Source: Mycolicibacterium bacteremicum (GTDB lineage: Bacteria; Actinomycetota; Actinomycetes; Mycobacteriales; Mycobacteriaceae). From it: DNA of 64,000 nucleotides. Positions 33,666 to 42,704 of the stretch are shown here, piece after piece. How positions within the stretch are numbered: the stretch's first letter is position 1; each line of letters opens with the position of its first letter. A program made the translations under genes and the position numbers. The DNA is taken from contig NZ_MVHJ01000023.1 of the NCBI RefSeq assembly GCF_002086115.1, forward strand, positions 18,165-82,164. The letters run 5' to 3'. The notes beneath the pieces were generated by a model, which ran no database searches, was not told the DNA's origin, and saw nothing but the letters and a program-made list of their open reading frames with translations.

Positions 33666-34424
33666 ATGAGGCGATCGCTGATGATGTCCGGGCTGCTGGC
33701 AGCGACGGTGCTCGCTGCGCCTGCGGCGCAGGCCGACCCCGTTCCGGTCATCGCGCCCACCATTGTCGCGACCGTCCCGCATGATCCCGGCGCGTACAGC
33801 GAAGGCCTCGAATTCGACGGCCCGGCGCTCTATGAGGCCACCGGTGAGGTCGGCAAGTCCGAACTGCGCCAGGTCGATCCGGCGACCGGTGCGGTATTGC
33901 GTGCCACCCCGCTACCGGATGACTACTGGTCCGAGGGCATCACCATCGTCGGCGACACAATCTGGCAACTGACCTACCGCGATGAAGCCGTCCTCGAATG
34001 GGACAAGCCGACGTTGACCGTGCGCCGCGAGATCCCGCTGCCCGGCGAGGCGTGGGGGTTGTGTTTCGACGGCAGTCGCTTCGTGGTCAGCGACGGCACC
34101 GACCGGTTGCGGTTCTACGACCCGTCCTTCACCCAGATCGGCACGGTGAGCGTCACTCGCGACGGTCAGCCGGTGCGCGGACTGAACGAACTCGAATGCG
34201 TGGACGGTCAGGTATGGGCCGCCGGGTGGCCGCAGGACACCTTTGTGCGTATCGACCCGGGCAGCGGTGCGGTGAATCTGGTTGCCGACGTATCCAACCT
34301 GTGGAACGCCGATCAGCGCGACCGCAGCCGGCAGGTGGTCAGCGGTATCGCCCACATCACCGGCGACGAGTATCTGATCAGCGGCAAGGACTGGCCGCAG
34401 AGCTATCGGGTGACACTCGGTTAG
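33666..34424 (+). CDS. Glutaminyl-peptide cyclotransferase, five-bladed propeller type, secreted
   Basis: The 252-residue protein has a signal peptide (MRRSLMMSGLLAATVLAAPA, cleavage near AAQA-D) and the conserved QC propeller blocks: FTQ-like DPGAYSEGLEFDG, LYEATGEVGKSELRQVD, WSEGITIVGDTIWQLTYR, GLNELECVDGQVWAAGWP and SGIAHITGDEYLISGKDWP. Plant and bacterial enzymes convert N-terminal glutamine to pyroglutamate on exported proteins. It follows the giant secreted protein by 64 bases and is convergent with the SDR gene, nine bases away. Confidence 0.9.
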   Translation: MRRSLMMSGLLAATVLAAPAAQADPVPVIAPTIVATVPHDPGAYSEGLEFDGPALYEATGEVGKSELRQVDPATGAVLRATPLPDDYWSEGITIVGDTIWQLTYRDEAVLEWDKPTLTVRREIPLPGEAWGLCFDGSRFVVSDGTDRLRFYDPSFTQIGTVSVTRDGQPVRGLNELECVDGQVWAAGWPQDTFVRIDPGSGAVNLVADVSNLWNADQRDRSRQVVSGIAHITGDEYLISGKDWPQSYRVTLG

Positions 34425-34433
34425 GGCGCTCCA

Positions 34434-35345
34434 TCAGTGCCGGCCTGAGCTCGCCGCGACCAGCCGCATGCTGGTGTCCCACAAATCGAGGGCCTTTGTG
34501 GTGTCATAGGATTCGGCTGAGGACCTGATCGCCCTGGCTCCCTCGAAGTACGCGCCTGTCACGCCGTCGTAGCGGGGATCGATGGCCAGTGCGGCCAGCC
34601 GTGCACCCGATGTCGCCAACGAATTCACGTTGGGCAATACGCGCAGCAGGGGAGAGACGATGCGCCACACCATCTTCTGGGCCGGGGTGTAGTCGCGGGA
34701 CAAACCCGAGGACGGCATCAGCCCGGGGTCGAAGGCGGTGACCGTGATGCCGTGCGCGCCGTGGCCCAGCCGTCGATCGAGTTCGTAGGCATGCAGCACA
34801 TTGCACAGCTTCGAGGTGGTGTAGCGGCGGCGCCCGTCCACCGGCGCGCCGGGCTGCGGATGGGCCAGCTCCTCGGCGGTGGTGTAGTGGGGATGCGGCA
34901 TTCCGGTGAACTTCGCAGGATCGTGGGTGCCGCTGGCCACCAGGATGATTCGGCCCGGCGCCACCAGGTGCCCGCGCATGCTCTCGATGAGGGCGAAGTG
35001 GCCCAGATGGTTGACCCCGAAGGTGGCCTCCACGCCGTCCTCGGTGATCTGGAGGCCGGAGACCATCTGGAGGCCGGCGTTGGCGATGATGGCGCGCAGC
35101 GGCGGCAGGCCGGCCTCGGTGTACGCCGCGGTGAATGCCTGCACCGAACGCAATGACGCGAGATCGCATGTCAGCACGGTGCAGCGGTCGGGGGCGTCGA
35201 GGTCGGCGACCGCGGCCTGCCCGCGGCCGGCGTCGCGGACGGCCAGCACGATGTGCCAGGACTCATCCGCGGCGAGAATGGCGCGGGCGCATTCGAGCCC
35301 CAGGCCGGCGTTGGCGCCGGTGATGATGACGGTGCGGGTGTTCAT
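34434..35345 (-). CDS. Short-chain dehydrogenase/reductase (SDR), protochlorophyllide-reductase-like group
   Basis: The 303-residue enzyme has the NAD(P) motif TGANAGLGLECARAIL, NAG in IIANAGLQ, and the catalytic YTTSKLCNVLHAYEL (YxxxK). GGAGGA precedes the ATG. It overlaps the TetR gene by four bases (ATGA), so it is the probable target of that regulator. Substrate is unknown; the family reduces diverse carbonyls. Confidence 0.92.
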   Translation of the reverse strand: MNTRTVIITGANAGLGLECARAILAADESWHIVLAVRDAGRGQAAVADLDAPDRCTVLTCDLASLRSVQAFTAAYTEAGLPPLRAIIANAGLQMVSGLQITEDGVEATFGVNHLGHFALIESMRGHLVAPGRIILVASGTHDPAKFTGMPHPHYTTAEELAHPQPGAPVDGRRRYTTSKLCNVLHAYELDRRLGHGAHGITVTAFDPGLMPSSGLSRDYTPAQKMVWRIVSPLLRVLPNVNSLATSGARLAALAIDPRYDGVTGAYFEGARAIRSSAESYDTTKALDLWDTSMRLVAASSGRH

Positions 35346-35947
35346 CGTTCCTCCAACAGGATCGGAATCAGGGCCCGGACGGCCTGGATCAGCCGCACGT
35401 ACATGCGGTCGACGTCGGTGACGTCGGGCTCGAGGTGATCGGCGAAGAAGATGCCGTCCGACATGGCGGTGGCGACCGCGGCCAGCTCGGCGACCACACG
35501 GTCGGCCGTGGCCGCGGGAATGTCCGCGGGCAGCATCGGTCGGACCACGGCGGCGAACCCCTCGATCGCGGTGTCGCGCACCCGCCGGATCGCGCCGGCC
35601 ACCGCGGGATCGTCGCTGCGTTCCAGCGACAGCATGTACATCAGCCGGAAGAAGTCCGGGTTGGCCACCATGAGTTTGGCCGCGGCCGCGCGTTGGGTCT
35701 CGACATCAGGGGCGTCGCGGGGGATCTGTGCGAAGTACCGCTGCGCGCCGCGTTCCATGACGGCCGCCAGCACACCTTCCTTGGAGCCGAAGTGCCAGTA
35801 GATCGAGCTCGCGGGCAGGCCGGTTTCCCGGCGGATGTGGGTGATCGAGGTCGCCGCGTAGCCCTGGGTGGACATCAGCCGTTCGGTGGCGTCGAGGATC
35901 AGCTCGCGGGAGTTCTCGCCCTGGCGTTGCCGTCGGGTGGGGGACAC
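35342..35947 (-). CDS. TetR-family regulator of the SDR operon
   Basis: GTG 35947 with CAGGAG upstream gives 201 residues. The HTH is in the first 60 residues (LILDATERLM, SITHIRRETGLPASSIYWHFGSK; two blocks). The ligand-binding domain is of the TetR_C type. A palindrome 14 bases upstream of the start (35961-35978) fits autoregulation, with the SDR gene as the cotranscribed target. Confidence 0.92.
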   Translation of the reverse strand: MSPTRRQRQGENSRELILDATERLMSTQGYAATSITHIRRETGLPASSIYWHFGSKEGVLAAVMERGAQRYFAQIPRDAPDVETQRAAAAKLMVANPDFFRLMYMLSLERSDDPAVAGAIRRVRDTAIEGFAAVVRPMLPADIPAATADRVVAELAAVATAMSDGIFFADHLEPDVTDVDRMYVRLIQAVRALIPILLEER

Positions 35948-35960
35948 CGGCCGCTCCTGT

Positions 35961-35978
35961 CTGTAATGATCCTTACAG
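35961..35978. promoter_or_regulatory. Palindromic operator upstream of TetR gene
   Basis: CTGTAA-N6-TTACAG is an exact inverted repeat just ahead of the TetR start, the usual place and form of a TetR site. Confidence 0.6.
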
Positions 35979-36003
35979 AAAAGGTAGCAGACTTTCGGGC
36001 GGG

Positions 36004-36067
36004 CCGCCGAGTGTGAATCCGCTGCGGAAAATCAGCCGCTGGACCGCAGAGCGTTCACACTCGACGG
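36004..36067. repeat. Imperfect inverted repeat with 24-base arms
   Basis: Arms at 36004-36027 and 36044-36067 share CGAGTGTGAA and CTGCGG with a few mismatches; the loop is 16 bases. It lies between the TetR promoter and the tRNA terminator, and may be a REP-like element or secondary terminator. Confidence 0.6.
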
Positions 36068-36098
36068 ACCGGCGGGTCATCGGCGAGTTCGCGGGTGC

Positions 36099-36135
36099 AA
36101 AAAGAAGACCGCGGTCCCGAGGTGGGATCGCGGTC
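36099..36135 (-). terminator. Intrinsic terminator of tRNA-Arg
   Basis: On the minus strand, GACCGCGATCCC (36135-36124), a 5-base loop and GGGACCGCGGTC (36118-36107) form a 12-bp stem with one mismatch, followed by TTCTTTTTG. It starts about 20 bases after the tRNA 3' end. Confidence 0.8.
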
Positions 36136-36153
36136 CTGGGTGTCGTGGAAGTG

Positions 36154-36229
36154 TGGTGCCCCCGGCAGGATTCGAACCTGCGGCCTTCTGCTCCGGAGGC
36201 AGACGCTCTATCCCCTGAGCTACGGGGGC
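36154..36229 (-). tRNA. tRNA-Arg (anticodon CCG)
   Basis: The minus strand folds as a standard 76-base tRNA including the encoded CCA: acceptor GCCCCCG pairs with CGGGGGC, D-arm GCTC/GAGC, anticodon stem TCTGC/GCAGA with loop CTCCGGA (anticodon CCG), and T-arm GCAGG-TTCGAAT-CCTGC. It reads rare-to-common CGG arginine codons, abundant in this GC-rich genome. It is divergent from argS, about 100 bases away. Confidence 0.97.
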
Positions 36230-36317
36230 GCGAGCAACTGGTGCTGCGCCGTTGGGCGTGCATAGCGTAACCCATCGCCAACCGGTAATGGATTCGGGAC
36301 CTGAGGACCCCGCACCA

Positions 36318-36323
36318 TAGGAT
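36318..36323 (+). promoter_or_regulatory. -10 element for a probable leaderless argS transcript
   Basis: TAGGAT lies eight bases before the GTG at 36332 with no Shine-Dalgarno between, so the argS mRNA probably starts at its first codon. Confidence 0.5.
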
Positions 36324-36331
36324 GGTCCCCC

Positions 36332-37984
36332 GTGACACCTGCCGATCTGGCTGCCCTGCTCAAGGCCACCGCCGCCGCGGTCCTGGCCGAGCACAGCCTC
36401 GACACCAGCGCGCTGCCCGACACCATCACCGTCGAGCGGCCGCGCAACCCCGAGCACGGCGACTATGCCACCAACATCGCCCTGCAACTGGGGAAGAAGG
36501 TCGGGGTCAACCCACGCGAGCTGGCCGGCTGGCTGGCCACCGCGCTGGCCGATGCCGAGGGCATCGCGGGCGCCGAGATCGCCGGGCCCGGCTTCGTGAA
36601 CCTGCGCATCGAAGCCTCCGCGCAGGGTGTCGTGGTCACCAATGTCCTGGCCGCCGGTGCCGGGTACGGCAGTTCCGCCGATCTGGCCGATCAGGTGATC
36701 AACCTCGAATTCGTCTCGGCCAACCCGACCGGGCCCATCCACATCGGCGGCACCCGCTGGGCCGCCGTCGGCGACGCGCTGGGCCGGCTGTTGAGCACCC
36801 AGGGCGCTGCGGTCACCCGGGAGTACTACTTCAACGACCACGGTGCGCAGATCGACCGGTTCGCCCGGTCGCTGGTCGCCGCCGCGAAGGGCGAGCCGGC
36901 CCCCGAGGACGGCTACGCGGGCAGCTACATCAACGACATCGCCGCCGCGATCGTCGCGCAGGCCCCTGATGTGCTGAGCCAGCCCGCCGAGCAGCAGCAG
37001 GAGACCTTCCGCTCCATCGGTGTGGATCTGATGTTTGCGCACATCAAGTCCTCACTGCACGACTTCGGCACCGATTTCGACGTCTACACCCACGAAGACT
37101 CGATGCACACCTCGGGCCGGGTGCAGCAGGCCATCCAGCGGTTGCGTGACAACGGCGCCATCTACGAGAAGGACGGCGCAACCTGGCTGCGCACCACCGA
37201 GTTCGGTGACGACAAGGACCGGGTGGTCATCAAGAGTGATGGCAACCCGGCCTATGTCGCCGGTGACCTCGCCTACTACCTGGACAAGCGCGAGCGCGGG
37301 TTCACCCTGTGCATCTACATGCTCGGCGCCGACCACCACGGCTACATCGCACGGCTCAAGGCCGCTGCCGCCGCCCTCGGTGACGATCCGGCGACCGTCG
37401 AGGTGCTCATCGGGCAGATGGTCAATTTGGTGCGCGACGGGCAGCCGGTGCGGATGAGCAAGCGAGCCGGCACCGTCATCACCCTCGACGACCTGGTCGA
37501 CGCCATCGGTGTGGACGCGGCCCGCTACGTGCTGATCCGGTCCTCGGTGAACAGCCCCATCGACATCGACCTCGGGCTGTGGGCCAGTGCGTCCAACGAG
37601 AACCCGGTCTACTACGTGCAGTACGCGCATGCCCGGCTGTCGGCGCTGGCCCGCAACGCCGCCGAACTGGGCTTGTCCGCCGACACCGCGCACCTGGACC
37701 TGCTGACCCACGACCGGGAAGCCACCCTGATGCGCAACCTGGGGGAGTTCGGCCGCATCCTGAAAACCGCTGCGACCCTTCGTGAACCGCACCGGGTCTG
37801 TCGCTACCTGGAAGACCTGGCCGGTGACTACCACCGGTTCTACGACTCCTGCCGGGTGCTGCCCCAGGGTGACGAACAGCCGACCGACCTCAACGCGGCG
37901 CGGCTGGCGCTGTGCGCGGCCACTCGGCAGACCATCGCCAACGGGTTGGCCATCCTGGGCGTGAGCGCACCGGAGCGGATGTGA
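36332..37984 (+). CDS. argS: Arginyl-tRNA synthetase
   Basis: The 550-residue class I synthetase has the HIGH-type motif GPIHIGGTRW, an N-terminal arginyl-tRNA recognition domain (about 1-100), the KMSKS variant RMSKRAGTVITLDDL and a C-terminal DALR anticodon domain (YVQYAHARLSALARNA). It charges tRNA-Arg; one such tRNA gene lies just upstream in divergent orientation. It begins the operon argS-lysA-hom-thrC-thrB, overlapping lysA by four bases. Confidence 0.97.
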   Translation: MTPADLAALLKATAAAVLAEHSLDTSALPDTITVERPRNPEHGDYATNIALQLGKKVGVNPRELAGWLATALADAEGIAGAEIAGPGFVNLRIEASAQGVVVTNVLAAGAGYGSSADLADQVINLEFVSANPTGPIHIGGTRWAAVGDALGRLLSTQGAAVTREYYFNDHGAQIDRFARSLVAAAKGEPAPEDGYAGSYINDIAAAIVAQAPDVLSQPAEQQQETFRSIGVDLMFAHIKSSLHDFGTDFDVYTHEDSMHTSGRVQQAIQRLRDNGAIYEKDGATWLRTTEFGDDKDRVVIKSDGNPAYVAGDLAYYLDKRERGFTLCIYMLGADHHGYIARLKAAAAALGDDPATVEVLIGQMVNLVRDGQPVRMSKRAGTVITLDDLVDAIGVDAARYVLIRSSVNSPIDIDLGLWASASNENPVYYVQYAHARLSALARNAAELGLSADTAHLDLLTHDREATLMRNLGEFGRILKTAATLREPHRVCRYLEDLAGDYHRFYDSCRVLPQGDEQPTDLNAARLALCAATRQTIANGLAILGVSAPERM

Positions 37985-39372
37985 GCGCGCATCCCGGCGC
38001 CGGTGCGCCGCCCAGACCGCAGACCGCCGACGAGGTGATGCTGCTGGCCCCGAACGTCTGGCCGCAGAATCTGGTTCGGGGCGCCGACGGCGTCGTGACG
38101 GTGGCAGGCTTGCGCGTCACCGATCTGGCCGCCGAATTCGGTACCCCGTTGTTCGTCATCGACGAGGACGATTTCCGTTCCCGGTGCCGTGAGATCGCCG
38201 CGGCCTTCGGCGGTGGCGAGCATGTGCACTACGCGTCCAAGGCGTTCCTGTGCGCGGAGATTGCGCGATGGGTGCATCAGGAGGGGCTGTCGCTGGATGT
38301 CGCCACCGGCGGTGAGCTCGCGGTGGCGCTGCACGCGGACTTCCCGGCCGAGCGGATCACCGTGCACGGCAACAACAAATCGGTCGGCGAGCTCACCACC
38401 GCGGTGAACGCCGGCGTCGGGCACATCGTCGTCGACTCCGAGATCGAGATCGAGCGGCTCGAGGCCGTCGCCGGTGCGGCCGGGGTGGTCCAAGACGTGC
38501 TCGTGCGGGTCACGCCCGGCGTGGAGGCCCACACCCACGAGTTCATCTCCACCGCGCACGAGGACCAGAAGTTCGGGCTGTCGCTGGCCAGTGGCGCCGC
38601 ATTGGAAGCCGTCCGCCGGGTCTTCGCCACCGCCAACCTGCGTCTGGTCGGTCTGCACTGCCACGTCGGTTCGCAGATCTTCGACGTGTCCGGTTTCGAG
38701 ATCGCCGCCCGCCGGCTGATCGGACTGCTGCGCGATGTCGTGGCGGAGTTCGGCGTCGAGAAGACCGCCCAGATGGACATCCTCGATCTCGGTGGCGGCC
38801 TGGGTATCTCATACCTGCCGCACGACAATCCGCCACCGATGAAGGAGCTGGCAGACAAGCTCAAGGCCATCGTCGCCAAGGAATCGGCCGCCGTCGGCCT
38901 GCCCACCCCGACGCTGGTCGTCGAACCCGGCCGTGCCATCGCCGGACCCGGCACCATCACCGTCTATGAGGTGGGCACGGTCAAGGACGTCGCCGTCTCG
39001 GCCGACAAGCACCGTCGCTACGTCAGCGTGGACGGCGGGATGAGTGACAACATCCGGCCGGCCCTCTATGACGCCGAATACGATGCCCGCCTGGTGTCGC
39101 GCACCAGTGCCGCGCCGGCCGTGCTGGCACGCATCGTCGGAAAGCACTGTGAGAGCGGCGACATCATCGTCCGTGACACCTGGGTGTCCGAGGACCTGGC
39201 GCCCGGTGATCTGCTGGCGGTGGCCGCCACCGGCGCGTACTGCTACTCGATGTCGAGTCGCTACAACCTGCTGCGGCGCCCGGCCGTGGTCGCAGTCAAA
39301 GACGGACGCGCGCGGCTGATCCTGCGCCGCGAGACCGTCGAGGATCTTCTGAGCCTGGAGGTGGGTCAATGA
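37981..39372 (+). CDS. lysA: Diaminopimelate decarboxylase
   Basis: GTG 37981 (GTGA overlap with argS) gives 463 residues. The PLP lysine is in HYASKAFLC, with the fold III motifs VDSEIEIERLEAV, GLHCHVGSQIFD, DLGGGLGISY, EPGRAIAGPGT and the C-terminal YNLLRRPAVV. It makes L-lysine from meso-diaminopimelate in the cytoplasm, balancing lysine against cell-wall precursor. It overlaps hom by four bases. Confidence 0.96.
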   Translation: MSAHPGAGAPPRPQTADEVMLLAPNVWPQNLVRGADGVVTVAGLRVTDLAAEFGTPLFVIDEDDFRSRCREIAAAFGGGEHVHYASKAFLCAEIARWVHQEGLSLDVATGGELAVALHADFPAERITVHGNNKSVGELTTAVNAGVGHIVVDSEIEIERLEAVAGAAGVVQDVLVRVTPGVEAHTHEFISTAHEDQKFGLSLASGAALEAVRRVFATANLRLVGLHCHVGSQIFDVSGFEIAARRLIGLLRDVVAEFGVEKTAQMDILDLGGGLGISYLPHDNPPPMKELADKLKAIVAKESAAVGLPTPTLVVEPGRAIAGPGTITVYEVGTVKDVAVSADKHRRYVSVDGGMSDNIRPALYDAEYDARLVSRTSAAPAVLARIVGKHCESGDIIVRDTWVSEDLAPGDLLAVAATGAYCYSMSSRYNLLRRPAVVAVKDGRARLILRRETVEDLLSLEVGQ

Positions 39373-40688
39373 GTGAGAAGCCGATCGGCATAGCCGTTCT
39401 GGGACTCGGCAATGTCGGCACCGAGGTGGTGCGCATCATCGAGGAGAGTGCGGCCGACCTCGAGGCGCGCATCGGCGCGCCCCTGCAGCTGCGCGGTGTC
39501 GGTGTGCGGCGGGTCGCCAAGGACCGTGGCGTTCCTGTCGACCTGCTCACCGAGGACATCGAGCAGTTGGTCTCCCGCGATGACGTCGACATCGTGGTGG
39601 AGTTGATGGGGCCCGTCGAACCGGCCCGCAAGGCCATCATGGCCGCCCTGGAGCAGGGCAAGTCGGTGGTCACCGCCAACAAGGCGCTGATGGCACAGTC
39701 CACCGGTGAGCTCGCCCAGGCGGCCGAAAAGGCGCGGGTGGACCTGTATTTCGAGGCTGCCGTCGCCGGCGCGATCCCGGTCATCCGGCCGCTGACCCAG
39801 TCGCTGGCCGGCGACTCGGTGGTGCGGGTGGCCGGCATCGTCAACGGCACCACCAACTACATCCTCTCGGCGATGAACGACACCGGGGCCTCCTATGAGA
39901 GTGCGTTGGCCGACGCCAGCGCCCTCGGTTACGCCGAGGCCGATCCGACCGCCGACGTCGAGGGCTACGACGCCGCGGCCAAGGCGGCCATCCTGGCTTC
40001 CATCGCCTTCCACACCCGGGTCACCGCCGACGACGTCTACCGCGAGGGCATCACCAAGGTCAGTGCCGAGGACTTCGCCTCGGCCAAGGCGCTGGGCTGC
40101 AACATCAAGCTGCTCGCCATCTGCGAGCGGTTGGTCAGTGGCAAAGGCAAGCAACGGGTTTCGGCGCGGGTCTACCCGGCGCTGGTTCCGCTGGACCATC
40201 CGCTGGCCTCGGTCAACGGCGCGTTCAACGCCGTGGTGGTCGAGGCCGAGGCGGCCGGCCGGTTGATGTTCTACGGCCAGGGCGCCGGCGGCGCGCCCAC
40301 TGCCTCAGCCGTGATGGGTGATGTGGTGATGGCCGCGCGCAACCGGGTGCAGGGCGGCCGCGGGCCGCGCGAATCCAAGTACGCCAAGCTGCCGGTCGCC
40401 TCCATCGGGGCGATCCCGACCCGGTACTACGTCAACATGAACGTCAAGGACCAGCCGGGCGTACTGTCCGCGGTGGCAGCGGAATTCAGCCGCCACGAGG
40501 TCAGCATCGCCGAGGTCCGCCAGGAGGGGATGACCGACGCCGAGGGCGAACCGTGCGGTGCGCGCATCGTGGTCGTCACCCATCAGGCCACCGACGCGGC
40601 CCTGTCCGAGACCGTCGAGGCGCTCGCCGACCTCGACGTCGTGCAGAAGATCAACAGCGTGCTTCGTATGGAAGGTGCAACATCGTGA
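39369..40688 (+). CDS. hom: Homoserine dehydrogenase (thrA of mycobacteria)
   Basis: The 439-residue enzyme has the NAD(P) fold GLGNVGTEVVRII, the catalytic block GIVNGTTNYIL with GYAEADPTADVEG, and a C-terminal ACT domain (about 355-439: YYVNMNVKDQPGVLSAVAAEF in part) for threonine feedback. It reduces aspartate semialdehyde to homoserine, the branch point to threonine and methionine. It overlaps lysA and thrC by four bases each. Confidence 0.96.
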   Translation: MSEKPIGIAVLGLGNVGTEVVRIIEESAADLEARIGAPLQLRGVGVRRVAKDRGVPVDLLTEDIEQLVSRDDVDIVVELMGPVEPARKAIMAALEQGKSVVTANKALMAQSTGELAQAAEKARVDLYFEAAVAGAIPVIRPLTQSLAGDSVVRVAGIVNGTTNYILSAMNDTGASYESALADASALGYAEADPTADVEGYDAAAKAAILASIAFHTRVTADDVYREGITKVSAEDFASAKALGCNIKLLAICERLVSGKGKQRVSARVYPALVPLDHPLASVNGAFNAVVVEAEAAGRLMFYGQGAGGAPTASAVMGDVVMAARNRVQGGRGPRESKYAKLPVASIGAIPTRYYVNMNVKDQPGVLSAVAAEFSRHEVSIAEVRQEGMTDAEGEPCGARIVVVTHQATDAALSETVEALADLDVVQKINSVLRMEGATS

Positions 40689-41755
40689 CACCCGTACACC
40701 GTCCGTGGCCGGGCCTGATCGCCGCGTACCGCGACCGGCTGCCGGTCGAGGACAATTGGACCCCGATCACGTTGCTGGAGGGTGGAACTCCGCTCATCCA
40801 CGCCAAGCGGCTCTCCGAGCAGACCGGCTGCACCGTGCACCTGAAGGTGGAGGGACTCAACCCCACCGGGTCGTTCAAGGACCGCGGGATGACGATGGCC
40901 GTCACCGATGCGCTGGCCCGCGGCCAGCAGGCCGTACTGTGCGCCTCCACCGGAAACACTTCCGCCTCGGCGGCCGCCTACGCCGCCGTCGCCGGCATGA
41001 CCTGTGCGGTGCTGATCCCGCAGGGCAAGATCGCGATGGGCAAGCTCGCCCAGGCGGTCATGCACGGCGCCAAGATCATTCAGGTCCAGGGCAACTTCGA
41101 CGACTGTCTGGAGTTGGCGCGCAAGCTGACCGCCGACTATCCGACCATCGGTCTGGTCAACTCGGTCAACCCGGTGCGCATCGAGGGGCAGAAGACCGCG
41201 GCCTTCGAGATCGTCGACGCGCTGGGTACCGCACCCGACGTGCATTCGCTGCCGGTCGGCAACGCCGGCAACATCACCGCCTACTGGCGCGGATACCGCG
41301 AGTACCACCACGACGGGGTGTCCGACCGGTTGCCCAGGATGCTGGGCACCCAGGCCGCCGGGGCCGCCCCGCTGGTATCCGGTGAGCCCGTGCCCAATCC
41401 CGAGACCATCGCCACCGCCATCCGGATCGGGTCGCCGGCCTCGTGGAATTCGGCCGTGCAGGCCCAGCAGGAGTCCGACGGGCGCTTCCTGGCCGCCACC
41501 GACGAAGAGATCCTGGCCGCCTACCGGCTGGTCGCCGCCGCCGAGGGTGTCTTCGTCGAGCCGGCTTCGGCGGCCAGCATCGCCGGTCTGCTCAAGTCGA
41601 TCGAGGACGGCTGGGTCAAGCCGGGCTCGACCGTGGTGTGCACGGTGACCGGCAACGGACTCAAGGACCCCGATACCGCGCTCAAGACCATGCCCGAGGT
41701 GACGCCGATCCCGGTCGATCCCGCCGCCGTCGTCGCCGCGCTGGACCTGGGCTGA
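40685..41755 (+). CDS. thrC: Threonine synthase
   Basis: GTG 40685 overlaps the hom stop and gives 356 residues. The PLP-binding lysine is in NPTGSFKDRGMTMA, with the phosphate loop GNAGN in LPVGNAGNITAYWRG and CASTGNTSASAAAYAA. It converts O-phosphohomoserine to threonine. Longer upstream codons in this frame lie inside hom and are not used. Confidence 0.96.
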   Translation: MTPVHRPWPGLIAAYRDRLPVEDNWTPITLLEGGTPLIHAKRLSEQTGCTVHLKVEGLNPTGSFKDRGMTMAVTDALARGQQAVLCASTGNTSASAAAYAAVAGMTCAVLIPQGKIAMGKLAQAVMHGAKIIQVQGNFDDCLELARKLTADYPTIGLVNSVNPVRIEGQKTAAFEIVDALGTAPDVHSLPVGNAGNITAYWRGYREYHHDGVSDRLPRMLGTQAAGAAPLVSGEPVPNPETIATAIRIGSPASWNSAVQAQQESDGRFLAATDEEILAAYRLVAAAEGVFVEPASAASIAGLLKSIEDGWVKPGSTVVCTVTGNGLKDPDTALKTMPEVTPIPVDPAAVVAALDLG

Positions 41756-41771
41756 CGGGCGGCGAGCCGAG

Positions 41772-42704
41772 GTGACCCACACCCTGCCGACCGGCCTGCG
41801 GGCCGGTGTCGTCGTGCCGGCGTCCAGCGCCAACCTGGGTCCGGGCTTCGACAGCCTGGGCCTGGCGCTGAGCATGTACGACGAAATCGAGGTCGAGACA
41901 ACCGAATCCGGTCTCGTCATCGACGTCGAGGGGCAGGGCGCCGGTCAGGTACCACTTACTGCCGACCATCTCGTCGTGCAGGCTATCCAGCGCGGGCTGG
42001 ACGCCGCCGGCCTGCAGGCCACCGGTCTGAAGGTGCACTGCCGCAATGTGATCCCGCATTCGCGCGGCTTGGGCTCGTCGGCCGCTGCCGTCGTCGGCGG
42101 GCTCGCCATCGCCAATGGTTTTGCTGCGCAGGTCGATTCGCCGGAGCTGTCCCGAGACGAGCTGGTCCAGCTGTCCTCGGAATTCGAGGGTCATCCCGAC
42201 AACGCCGCAGCCGCCGTGCTCGGCGGGGCGGTGGTCTCGTGGACGGTCGACGGTAGCGATCCGGCCCGCTACGACGCGGCGCGCCTGCGGTTGCACCCCG
42301 ACATCCGGCTGTTCCCGGCTGTTCCCGAAACGCGGTCGTCGACCGCGGCGACCCGGGGCCTGCTGCCCGAGAGCGTCAGCCACACCGACGCCAGGTTCAA
42401 CGTGGCGCGTGCGGCCATGCTCGTCATCGCGCTGACCGAGCGGCCCGACCTGCTGCTCGAGGCGACCGGGGACCGACTGCATCAGAACCAGCGCGGCCCG
42501 GCGATGCCCGCGTCGGCGGAATACCTCGCTGTCCTGCGGCGTTGTGGAGTGGCAGCGGTGCTGTCAGGTGCCGGACCTGCGGTGATCGCGTTGACCGACG
42601 GCCGGGATCTGCCCGGCGAGGCGTTGGCCTACGGCGCCGCCAACGGGTTCACCGTGACCGAGATGACCGCCGGCGACGGCGTACGTTGGAGTCCAGGGAC
42701 GTAA
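41772..42704 (+). CDS. thrB: Homoserine kinase
   Basis: The 310-residue GHMP kinase has the substrate motif SANLGPGFDSLGLALS, the ATP loop HSRGLGSSAAAVVGG, and the C-terminal VLSGAGPAVIAL glycine loop. It phosphorylates homoserine for ThrC. It starts at GTG 41772, 16 bases after thrC, and ends the amino-acid operon. Confidence 0.96.
   Translation: MTHTLPTGLRAGVVVPASSANLGPGFDSLGLALSMYDEIEVETTESGLVIDVEGQGAGQVPLTADHLVVQAIQRGLDAAGLQATGLKVHCRNVIPHSRGLGSSAAAVVGGLAIANGFAAQVDSPELSRDELVQLSSEFEGHPDNAAAAVLGGAVVSWTVDGSDPARYDAARLRLHPDIRLFPAVPETRSSTAATRGLLPESVSHTDARFNVARAAMLVIALTERPDLLLEATGDRLHQNQRGPAMPASAEYLAVLRRCGVAAVLSGAGPAVIALTDGRDLPGEALAYGAANGFTVTEMTAGDGVRWSPGT

Noticed and set aside
32018..33763. 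581-codon minus-strand frame opposite the giant secreted protein
   Set aside because: Antisense to the catalytic hydrolase domain, whose WNEPN and ATEYGQP motifs are intact.
36154..36229. tRNA-Arg as attachment site of an integrated element
   Set aside because: No integrase gene, transposase or duplicated tRNA 3' end was found in the 22 kb accessory block.
36230..36331. T-box leader upstream of argS
   Set aside because: The -10 lies eight bases before the start codon, leaving no room for a T-box, and no specifier or antiterminator sequence was found.
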